Shown here: piece after piece, positions 17,259 to 25,263 of the stretch
Layout: the number at the start of each line of letters is the position of its first letter
Position numbering within the stretch: position 1 is the stretch's first letter
Assembly: GCA_041484195.1 (NCBI GenBank)
Contig: JBGPHC010000028.1
Coordinates: 1-56,492 of the forward strand
Direction of reading: 5' to 3'
Source of the DNA: PSRI01 sp041484195
GTDB taxonomy: Bacteria > Bacteroidota > Bacteroidia > Chitinophagales > Chitinophagaceae
DNA length: 56,492 bases
Program-made: the position numbers and the translations under genes
The notes under the pieces: model-generated
Database searches by the model: none
Told to the model about the DNA's origin: nothing
What the model saw: only the letters and a program-made list of their open reading frames with translations

Positions 17259-17329
17259 GATTTTTTCTAATTTAAATAGCCGATTGAATCTTTTTTTGTG
17301 TCATAATATCTGGCATTTCAAATGTATTT

Positions 17330-19774
17330 TTATTCGCTCCTTAGGCTGGTTACCGGATTCATGATGGCCGCTTTGATGGCTTGTAAACTAATGGTTGCAA
17401 AGGCGATCAAAATCACCAGCATGGCTGTAAGTATAAACACCCACCAACCTATATCAATTCTGTATGCGTATCCTTCCAGCCATTTGTTCATGAAATACCA
17501 AACCAGCGGAATGGCAATGAGCAACGCTATTATGACCAATTTCAAAAAATCCTTGGAAATTAATTTTATAATGCTGGATACTGGCGCACCCAGGACTTTT
17601 CTGATACCAATTTCCTTGGTACGATTAACAGCGGCCAGTGAGGCTAGTCCAAACAGGCCCAGACAGGCCAGAAATATGCTTATAAATCCGGCGGCACCAA
17701 CGATTTTACTCCAACGCGCCTCCGCTTTGTAGAACCGGTCAATATTCTCATCCAGGAAACTGTATTGGAAAGGAAGGCCCGGCGTCAGCTGCTTCCAGGC
17801 CGCTTCTATTGAAGACAGTGCCCTGGAAGGTTCACCGGACTTAATCCGCAAAAATAGACTACGGATATGCAATGAAGCAGGCTGAATGAAAATTTGAGGC
17901 CTAACCTTCTCGTTCAGGCTGCTGTAATTAAAATCCCTAATCACTCCAATGATCACCCGGGGCACTTTCAAGGTATCGAATTGCTTTTCGGTGAGCTGCT
18001 GTCCTATAGCATTCCCGGTTGTCAGGTTAAAATCACGCAGCATGGCTTCATTGACTATAATGGAGCTTACCGTATCGATGGACAAAGTGGGATCAAAATC
18101 TCTTCCGGCAATCAATTTCATTCCCATCACCTTCAGAAAACCCGCGTCCACGGGGTACATGATTATTCCTTTTGTTTCACCCTTATAGTCAAACGCGGAT
18201 CTCATCAATCCCGTTCCTGCACCGAGACCCATTTCCGAGCCTGCAACTCCGGTGATCTTTCCGCCTGCCACCAAATTGCGTTTGAACAATTGGAAATTCC
18301 TGTCCATATCAGATCCCTCGGCATCCACTACTACTACATTCTCCTTGTTGAAGCCAATATCCTTGGAACGCATATATTTTGTTTGCTGGAGGATGATGAT
18401 GGTTGAAATGATCAATCCTATGGAAAGCACAAACTGCATCGTCACCAGCGATTTAGTAAAAAAATTGGAGCCACCCAGGCGGATCTTGCTTTTCAAAACC
18501 TGTGTAGGATTGAATCCGGAAAGCACCAGCGCTGGGTAGGCGCCGGCGAGTAAGCCCGTAATGAGTGTAAGGCCCAAAAGCATCCAGGCCAGTTCGGGAT
18601 ATTGGGAAAAAGAGAAGCTGATTTTGGTATCGGCTAATTGATTAAAATAAGGAAGGACAAGTATGGCCATCAGGATTGCAATCAATGCAGAAATCACACT
18701 CAAGGATACGGATTCCGCGAGAAACTGGTAGATGAGCTGCTTTCTCCCGCTTCCCATTACTTTTCTCACACCAACTTCCCTGGCCCGTCCCGCGGACCTG
18801 CCAATGGCAAGGGTGGTAAAGTTGATGCACGCGATCAGCAGAACGCCAGTGGCAATGCTGATGAGTATCCAGATATATTTAGTATCCATGGTGGATGCAA
18901 TGCCTTCAATATGCGCACCTGTATGAATATTGTGCAGGTTCTGGAGGCGAAAGCTGGCAGGGTAGGGCTTCTTGCCATCCCATATTCCATCTTTTTTTAA
19001 TTCTGATTCTTCATCGGGGAAATATTTTTTGCGGAATTGTGCGAGGCGGTCGGAGTGACTGACGAGAGCGCTGCCATTGTGCAATTGAACATAGGTCTCG
19101 CATCCAATTTGCATGTGCCAGTTATTAAGACTTTCTTTACCCATGTCTGTGGTCATCAGATAGCCGAAGCTTCCGAGGATGCTAAAGCTAATACTGGAAT
19201 TTCCGGGAATATCTTCCACCACTGCGCCTACTGTGAATGGTTCAAAATTCTTCTCCAATTTAATATCGACTCTTTTGCCCACAACGTCCGTGCCGCCAAA
19301 AAGCTGCATGGCTCTTTCCCTGGTGAGCACTATACTTCGCGGATTCTCCAATGTGTTCCTTTCACCCCTGATCAGCTTAAATGAGAAAACGGAAAAAAAC
19401 TCCGGATCCACGAACGATACCTTGCTTCGGATTGTCTTTTCATTGGCCCTAATGAATTTCTCATCAAAGCCGGTCTGAATTCTCACTGCATTCTCCACGT
19501 CAGCAAAATCATGCTTCATCGCTGGGCCCAATGGGGTCCCTCCATACGCTTCGCCTCCGGGTTCGCGGCCTGGCAGGCCCTGCCACCATTCCACAACGCG
19601 GTAAATATTTGCAGCATTGGCCTGGAACCGGTCAAAGCTGAATTGATAAATTGCGAACAGCAGGAACAGGCTGAAACAGGCGAGGCCGATAGACAGACCT
19701 ATCACATTGATGAAGGCCAGCCCCTTTTGCCTGGTCAGATTGCGATAGGCAATTTTTAGGAAATGTATTATCAT
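17330..19774 (-). CDS. P1, MacB/FtsX-type ABC permease
   Basis: 814 residues; last permease of the array and the one next to the DUF4097-ATPase-TolC genes, so it is the best candidate to be the original partner of that module. Coupling motif 1 is GRAREVGVRKVMG (about 332) and coupling motif 2 RTKEIGIRKVLG (about 718). TM2 reads LLIACINFTTLAIGRSAG, unlike the MNLSTARS of most neighbours, and the N-terminus is MIIHFLK, not the M-x-x-NYFK of the others. PCD1 has a G-G-rich entry (PGREPGGEAYGGTPLGP). It starts 36 bases after P2 and is probably cotranscribed with it. Membrane export or envelope signalling is the expected role; the substrate is unknown. Confidence 0.95.
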   Translation of the reverse strand: MIIHFLKIAYRNLTRQKGLAFINVIGLSIGLACFSLFLLFAIYQFSFDRFQANAANIYRVVEWWQGLPGREPGGEAYGGTPLGPAMKHDFADVENAVRIQTGFDEKFIRANEKTIRSKVSFVDPEFFSVFSFKLIRGERNTLENPRSIVLTRERAMQLFGGTDVVGKRVDIKLEKNFEPFTVGAVVEDIPGNSSISFSILGSFGYLMTTDMGKESLNNWHMQIGCETYVQLHNGSALVSHSDRLAQFRKKYFPDEESELKKDGIWDGKKPYPASFRLQNLHNIHTGAHIEGIASTMDTKYIWILISIATGVLLIACINFTTLAIGRSAGRAREVGVRKVMGSGRKQLIYQFLAESVSLSVISALIAILMAILVLPYFNQLADTKISFSFSQYPELAWMLLGLTLITGLLAGAYPALVLSGFNPTQVLKSKIRLGGSNFFTKSLVTMQFVLSIGLIISTIIILQQTKYMRSKDIGFNKENVVVVDAEGSDMDRNFQLFKRNLVAGGKITGVAGSEMGLGAGTGLMRSAFDYKGETKGIIMYPVDAGFLKVMGMKLIAGRDFDPTLSIDTVSSIIVNEAMLRDFNLTTGNAIGQQLTEKQFDTLKVPRVIIGVIRDFNYSSLNEKVRPQIFIQPASLHIRSLFLRIKSGEPSRALSSIEAAWKQLTPGLPFQYSFLDENIDRFYKAEARWSKIVGAAGFISIFLACLGLFGLASLAAVNRTKEIGIRKVLGAPVSSIIKLISKDFLKLVIIALLIAIPLVWYFMNKWLEGYAYRIDIGWWVFILTAMLVILIAFATISLQAIKAAIMNPVTSLRSE

Positions 19775-19810
19775 AACTATATTTTTTCCTCGTTCTTATC
19801 TTCATTCTTT

Positions 19811-22261
19811 TCATTCACTTCTCAAAGCGTTAATCGGATTGGCCACAGCGGTCCTGATAGTTTGTATGCTGAGTGTAATAAGTGCGATCAGGATAATAAT
19901 TAAACCACTCACCGGGAAAAGCCACCAACTCAGCGCAGTTCTATATGCAAAGTCCTCCAACCATTTGTTCATGACCCACCATGCCAGTGGGGTAGCAACT
20001 ATGAATGCAATAAATACCAACCTTATGAAATCAGCTGATAATATGGTCACCAACTGTGAAACAGAGGCTCCCAATACTTTCCTGACGCTGATTTCCTTGA
20101 TTCGCAGAATTGTCGTGTACATCACGAGTCCTAATAATCCCAAACAACTGATAAAAATTGCCAGGCCAGTGGCCCATTTCAATAGACGGGATATATTTTG
20201 ATCGCTTTTATAAAAGGCCGCGATGCTTTCATCAAAAAATTCGTATTTGAAATCTTCTTCCGGGTAGAGTTCCTTGTAGATTTTTTCAATCTTTTCAAGG
20301 CCGTTCTTCCAGGACTTTCCATTTACATCCCCAGGCCTGAGCAGAATTCCGATATTGGTTGTGGAACCTTGTGGTCCAGCATTGACTATGGCCAGCGGCT
20401 TTATTGTTTCGTGAATAGACTTTTGGTGAAAATCCGAAACGACTCCAATTACGGGGATGTTAGATTTCTCCCCCAGCATTGTACCAACGGCATCATTTGG
20501 ATTCTTGAAGCCAAGGATCTTTGCATAGGTTTCATTTATTAGATATTGCCCGATCGAATCAGATTGGTTCAGGTTTTTGCCCGCCAACAATTTCATACCA
20601 TAGAGCCGGAGATAGTTTGTGTCGCCCATTTTAATTTGAACATCCGTCTCTATTTCCTTTTTTCCGCTCTGGTATTTAATGGTTTGGGACATTGTGGTCA
20701 TAGAGGCTGGCGGATTGCTTTCACTTATGAGGGCGATTTCAGGGATTGATTTGATTCTGTTCACCAAGACATTTCTGTTTGGGTCTGGTTTCCTGAAGTG
20801 GAATGGCGTGTTGAAATTAACAATCGCATTTCGTTTAAAGCCGAGATCCTTGTTGAGTGCGTAGTGGATCTGTTTGCTCACCACCAGGGTTGCCATAACA
20901 AAAAACTGAGCGATTACAAATTGCGAAACGGTCAGCGTTTTGCGGACCCAGGCTTTCCTGGTTCCACCCTTTTTGGCAAAAGCCTGGTTTTTCAAGACCA
21001 GCACAGGCTTGAACCGGGATAAGATCCACGCGGGATAAAATCCCGATAGGAGTGAGACCAACACAATTAGTCCTAACAGGAACCCAAGAATATGTGGTTG
21101 TTGTAGGATGTCAAAATGTAATTCAGGCGGAATAAAGTCGGCAAATATATGCAGCAGCCAGGGCGTAAATAAAGCCGAAAGCAATGCAGCACTGATAGTG
21201 AGCAGAAAAGTCTCGATCAGGAATTGGAAAACAAGCTGGGTCTTTGAGCCCCCCATTGTCTTGCGAATGCCGATTTCTTTGGCACGCTGGGAGGCCTGGG
21301 CCGTTGTAAGGTTCACGAAATTGATGCAACCCAACAGGAGCAAAAAGAGGGCTACCAGCAATAACCCATACAATGTGGGTTTATGTGCCATACGCTGGTC
21401 GAAATTATCGTAGCCATTATTGAAATGAATATCACTCAGGGGCTGCAAGCGGTACACAATTGAATTTGTTGAATTGCGCTGGTCGTCTGTATTATATTTT
21501 TTTTCAAGGCTTGCAAGTTGGGTATTGATTTGTCGGGATATACTGGCCGGTGCCAATTTTACAAAGAACTGGTCGCCGGAACTCACGGCGCCCCATTCAG
21601 TGCTCCACATATTTTCCCTGACCTTCGTATCCAGGGAAATGAATTCTTTGAATGTAAAATCAGTTGTCTGGTCCGGGTCCAGTACCACGCCCGCTACGGA
21701 AGTCTTAATGCTGTCGTCATAAATGATTTCCCGGCCGATGACATTTTTTAGATCGACGCCCGGGAAATAGGTTTTTGCACGGCTTTCGGTAAGGACTACC
21801 TGGAATGGTTCATTAAGGGCGAATTGCGGACTACCTGCCAGCCATTTATAAAATGGGAATAATTTGAAATAATGCTCATCCGCAAAAACCACATGAGATT
21901 GATTCCTGAAAAGATTAGGTTTAGAATTATCGTTTACGAGTACGGAAACCTTTATGCCTGTAGCCAGACTGAAAGCCGCGGACTCCTCAATACCGGTCAG
22001 TTCCTTACGTACTCCTCCAGGCAAGGGCTGAGGCACGCCGGAATTCTTAAATGGTTCTCCGGAAAATTTCATATCCGTTACCACCCGGTAAATCCTGTCA
22101 CCATCTTTATGAAAAGTATCGAAACTGAAATCATAGCTGACGATGAGGTAGATTACCAGGGCAGCACTGATTCCAATTGCCAATCCCAATATATTGATTA
22201 CGGAAAAAACCTTATTGTGCCGGAAATTCCGAAAGGCAACAATAAAATAATTCTTTAGCAT
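19811..22261 (-). CDS. P2, MacB/FtsX-type ABC permease
   Basis: 816 residues, first gene downstream of the 438-base control region, and apparently the head of the unit P2-P1-DUF4097-ATPase-TolC. Coupling motif 1 is RAKEIGIRKTMG (about 329). Coupling motif 2 is RIKEISVRKVLG (about 720), the only one of the 15 with Ser in place of Gly after KEI. PCD1 opens with SGVPQPLPGGVRKEL, a GVPxPLP signature shared only with P12 and, in part, P14, so these three form a subgroup. TM6 has CLGLLGL. All catalytic-coupling residues are kept. The tail is NPINALRSE. Confidence 0.95.
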   Translation of the reverse strand: MLKNYFIVAFRNFRHNKVFSVINILGLAIGISAALVIYLIVSYDFSFDTFHKDGDRIYRVVTDMKFSGEPFKNSGVPQPLPGGVRKELTGIEESAAFSLATGIKVSVLVNDNSKPNLFRNQSHVVFADEHYFKLFPFYKWLAGSPQFALNEPFQVVLTESRAKTYFPGVDLKNVIGREIIYDDSIKTSVAGVVLDPDQTTDFTFKEFISLDTKVRENMWSTEWGAVSSGDQFFVKLAPASISRQINTQLASLEKKYNTDDQRNSTNSIVYRLQPLSDIHFNNGYDNFDQRMAHKPTLYGLLLVALFLLLLGCINFVNLTTAQASQRAKEIGIRKTMGGSKTQLVFQFLIETFLLTISAALLSALFTPWLLHIFADFIPPELHFDILQQPHILGFLLGLIVLVSLLSGFYPAWILSRFKPVLVLKNQAFAKKGGTRKAWVRKTLTVSQFVIAQFFVMATLVVSKQIHYALNKDLGFKRNAIVNFNTPFHFRKPDPNRNVLVNRIKSIPEIALISESNPPASMTTMSQTIKYQSGKKEIETDVQIKMGDTNYLRLYGMKLLAGKNLNQSDSIGQYLINETYAKILGFKNPNDAVGTMLGEKSNIPVIGVVSDFHQKSIHETIKPLAIVNAGPQGSTTNIGILLRPGDVNGKSWKNGLEKIEKIYKELYPEEDFKYEFFDESIAAFYKSDQNISRLLKWATGLAIFISCLGLLGLVMYTTILRIKEISVRKVLGASVSQLVTILSADFIRLVFIAFIVATPLAWWVMNKWLEDFAYRTALSWWLFPVSGLIIILIALITLSIQTIRTAVANPINALRSE

Positions 22262-22699
22262 ATAGGCTGGTTTTTACAATTTCATGTTGTCGTATTACTT
22301 TTAATGTCAGTTAACAGCAAGGCTTGTTGCATTAATAGATAATGATGTGGGGCTCCCTGACACAATGAGTATGCCTCTATCCCTACATAATCTAGTGAAT
22401 CACATGCCAAAATACGATGTTCATGATTTACAGGTATCTGGGCAGTCATTATATACGAAATAGTTCGTTTTTGATACAGAAACTGTACGATTTTGATACA
22501 ATAAATGATGCCCACAATAGTAATCCCAGGAAGAAAAAATTCCGAAGGGGATACCCCTAAAATGTCAGGGCCCTCATCAATCAAATCGGCCTACTGCTGA
22601 TTCGACCGATTGAAATCAGGATCCTGCTCCAGGCCTGCCTATTCAATATCTCTTTTTCAATGATAAAATCAGCAGGAGGTAATATTTTCAATTGTTCGT
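22262..22699 (-). promoter_or_regulatory. Control region upstream of P2 with paired 22-base repeats
   Basis: 438 bases without a credible gene (the 100-codon minus frame at 22282-22584 lacks any feature). Two adjacent 22-base direct repeats, 22457-22478 and 22479-22500, are 18/22 identical; each ends on the plus strand in TTTTGATACA and contains a [TA]TCG or TACG core, giving TGTACG-N5-GATACA in the better copy (22484-22500). About 70 bases nearer the gene, TTGGCATG (22410-22403, minus strand) matches a sigma-54 -24 box, but the -12 part (TCAC) is poor. A small hairpin AGGGG/CCCCT near 22547-22559, followed by a T run, might end the P3 transcript. Confidence 0.45.
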
Positions 22700-25126
22700 C
22701 TATTCACTCCTCAGGGCCTGAACCGGATTGCTCAAAGCCGCTTTCAATGCCTGTATCCCGATGGTGGCAATCGCAATGGCTATAGCCAGGATAGCCGCAA
22801 TAGGGAATATCCACCATGCGAGGGTGACTCGATAGGCAAAATCCTGTAGCCAGTTGTGCATGGCCCACCATGCGAGGGGGAATGCGAATGCGGCGGACAG
22901 GATGACCAATTTTAGCAGATCCATGGAAAGCAATCCCACAATACTTCCGGCTGTTGCTCCGAGCACTTTTCTTATTCCTATCTCTTTGGTCCTTTGTTCA
23001 GCGGCAAAGGTCACCAATCCAAATAGTCCGAGGCAGGCAACAAAAATGGCCAGCACTGCGAAGGCTATGGCAAGCTTGCCTACTCTTTGTTCGGCATTGT
23101 ACATATTGTTGAAAGATTCGTCCAGGAACCTGTAACTGTATGGCATACCTGTAGTCATAGCTTTCCATTTCGCTTCAATCTGATTTACCAGGCCCTTGAT
23201 ATTGGTGGTATTTATTTTGAAGGAAGCCAGGCCATAACTCTTGCCCAGCTCCATACAAAGCGGGCCTATATTTTGTTTCAATGATTCAAAATGAAAATCT
23301 TTCACCACACCAATAATGGCATGAGGGATTGATTTGGGACTATTGTCGCTACTCATGGCATAGAGTAAATGCCCAACCGGATTGTCATAACCCAAAAGAC
23401 TGGCCGTTTTTTCATTTATTACTACTGCGTCGGAATCGGATCCGAATTCTTTTGAAAAATACCTGCCTTTGATGATCTCCATTCCCATGGTCCGTATATA
23501 GTCGTAGTCAACGGTCCATCTCTGTATATCAATTCCATTTGTAGGATCCATAACAGCCTCCTTGAAGAAACTGTTATCTGAGCGGGAGGAAGAGGAAACC
23601 GGCAGGTAAGAACTGTAAGTTCCACTAACCACTCCCGGCATGCTCAAAACTTCATTCTTGAATGCTTCGGCATTATTTCCCAAAGCGAATGTTCCATTGA
23701 TGATCAGTACCTGGTCTTTATTGTAGCCCAGTTTTTTAGTTTGTATATAGTGCAGTTGGCTGTATATGATTATAGTGCTAATGATGAGAATGATCGAAGT
23801 GGCAAATTGGAATACCACCAACGAGCTCCTCAGTGCACTTTTTTTGAAACCTCCAGCCAGACTACCTTTCAGCACTTTAACTGGCTGGAATTTGGAAAGA
23901 TAAAATGCCGGGTAGCTTCCGGCCAATACTCCAACAACCAGTGGAAGCCCGATAACAAAGGGCAGGACTCTTGCATTCAACAGGTCGCGAACGGAAAGGT
24001 TTTTGGATGCTATATCGTTGAAAACGGGCAACACCAAATAGGCCATCACCAGGGCGATCAGGATTGATATCATCACTGTAAGAATTGATTCCACAAGGAA
24101 TTGGGTTATTAAAGTCTTTCTTCTGGTTCCCAATACTTTTCTGATGCCTACTTCTTTTGCACGGTTTCCCGAACGGGCGGTGGACAAATTCATGAAGTTG
24201 ATGCATGCGATCAGCAGCACAAAGAGCGCTACAGCACTGAAGATATAAACGTACTGGATATTGCCATTGGCACTCAATTCGGGGAAGCGATCAGATTTCA
24301 GGTGGATGTCCAGCAGAGGTGTGAGGCTGTATTCCAGTTTATTGCCAGCCTTGGTAAATTCATCCATACTGGAAATTTGCATGATCTGTTTTGCCTGGGG
24401 CAATATATACCTGTTGATGACCTGAGTAAAATTTTTTTCAAATGCTTTGGGATCGGTGCCTTTTTTCAGTAATATATAGGTATGGAAATTATGGCTGAGG
24501 AAGGTCCCCCAGGGATAATTCACATTCTTCATGGAAAACAGAAAACTGAAATTGAAATGAGAATTGTGGGGCATGTCTTCTATGACAGCTGTTATCTTAT
24601 ACGGAGTCTTATCTGCTTCCAGAATTTTACCCATGACCTCAGTACTGCCAAAATATTTCTTTGCCGCGGATTCAGTGACCACTACGGTATTGGGTTCATT
24701 CAGGGCCGTCTTGGTATTGCCGGTAATGGCTGGCAGGCTGAACACGTTGAAGAAAGTGGAATCTACGTTAGCCACATCCTGTTCTTCGATGTACTCGTTC
24801 CCTTTCTTGATGAGTTTTGAGCCGCTTGAGGCATAGATCCTCGTGTACTCTTCAACCTGGGGATAATCTTTTTTGAGCGTGGCTCCCATCGGGTCGCTCG
24901 TAACTGCCAAATTCAGGTTTGCTCCACCAAATTTTATGTCAGAATTGATCCGATAGATACGGTCAGCATTCAAATTATATTTGTCATAACTCAATTCGTC
25001 CACCACGTATAACATGATCAGGAGGCAGGTAGCCAGACCAACGGCGAGGCCCACGATATTAATGGCGGAGAAGCCTTTGTGTTTCCAAAGATATCTGATT
25101 GCGATTTTGAAATAGTTATTAAGCAT
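22700..25126 (-). CDS. P3, MacB/FtsX-type ABC permease
   Basis: 808 residues. Coupling motifs NRAKEVGIRKVLG (about 325) and RTKEIGIRKVLG (about 712). The loop before TM2 is TPLLDIHLKSDRFPE and TM2 is LLIACINFMNLSTARS, the commonest type in the array. PCD2 contains DIQRWTVDYDYIRTMGMEII and the conserved GVVKDFHFESL strand. The tail is NPVQALRSE. It appears to be its own transcription unit: an ECF-type promoter lies about 85 bases before its ATG and a 438-base regulatory gap follows its stop codon. Confidence 0.95.
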   Translation of the reverse strand: MLNNYFKIAIRYLWKHKGFSAINIVGLAVGLATCLLIMLYVVDELSYDKYNLNADRIYRINSDIKFGGANLNLAVTSDPMGATLKKDYPQVEEYTRIYASSGSKLIKKGNEYIEEQDVANVDSTFFNVFSLPAITGNTKTALNEPNTVVVTESAAKKYFGSTEVMGKILEADKTPYKITAVIEDMPHNSHFNFSFLFSMKNVNYPWGTFLSHNFHTYILLKKGTDPKAFEKNFTQVINRYILPQAKQIMQISSMDEFTKAGNKLEYSLTPLLDIHLKSDRFPELSANGNIQYVYIFSAVALFVLLIACINFMNLSTARSGNRAKEVGIRKVLGTRRKTLITQFLVESILTVMISILIALVMAYLVLPVFNDIASKNLSVRDLLNARVLPFVIGLPLVVGVLAGSYPAFYLSKFQPVKVLKGSLAGGFKKSALRSSLVVFQFATSIILIISTIIIYSQLHYIQTKKLGYNKDQVLIINGTFALGNNAEAFKNEVLSMPGVVSGTYSSYLPVSSSSRSDNSFFKEAVMDPTNGIDIQRWTVDYDYIRTMGMEIIKGRYFSKEFGSDSDAVVINEKTASLLGYDNPVGHLLYAMSSDNSPKSIPHAIIGVVKDFHFESLKQNIGPLCMELGKSYGLASFKINTTNIKGLVNQIEAKWKAMTTGMPYSYRFLDESFNNMYNAEQRVGKLAIAFAVLAIFVACLGLFGLVTFAAEQRTKEIGIRKVLGATAGSIVGLLSMDLLKLVILSAAFAFPLAWWAMHNWLQDFAYRVTLAWWIFPIAAILAIAIAIATIGIQALKAALSNPVQALRSE

Positions 25127-25210
25127 AATCCATTTTTTTTTGAGTTTAGTTCATTTGTTTTGCGTAACTGAGTACCATGGCTTTTTGGAGATGCCGCTAA
25201 GATTGATAAA

Positions 25211-25236
25211 GACGCCTAAAACCCGCGACTTGTTAC
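25211..25236 (-). promoter_or_regulatory. ECF sigma-type promoter of P3
   Basis: On the minus strand GTAAC (25236-25232) is separated by 17 bases from CGTC (25214-25211). An AAC-type -35 box with a CGTC -10 box at this distance is the classic arrangement for ECF sigma factors, including those of Bacteroidota. It lies 85 bases upstream of the P3 ATG. No similar pair was found before the other permeases, and no ECF sigma gene is in the window. Confidence 0.5.
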
Positions 25237-25263
25237 ATTCTCTCCATCATTCTAAATTCTTTT

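Noticed and set aside
17894..18406. Long plus-strand frames opposite the permeases (for example 170 codons here, 159 codons at 41584-42063, 154 codons at 49250-49714)
   Set aside because: They lie wholly inside well-supported minus-strand permease genes, have no domain or start context, and recur at similar places in paralogues, as expected for antisense shadows.
22314..22329. A second sigma-54-like match (TGCAACAAGCCTTGCT, minus strand) nearer the P2 start
   Set aside because: The -12 half is good, but the essential GG of the -24 box is GC, so it was not called.
22282..22584. 100-codon minus-strand frame in the P2-P3 spacer
   Set aside because: It runs across the paired 22-base repeats, resembles no protein I know, and has no paralogue in the other long spacer.
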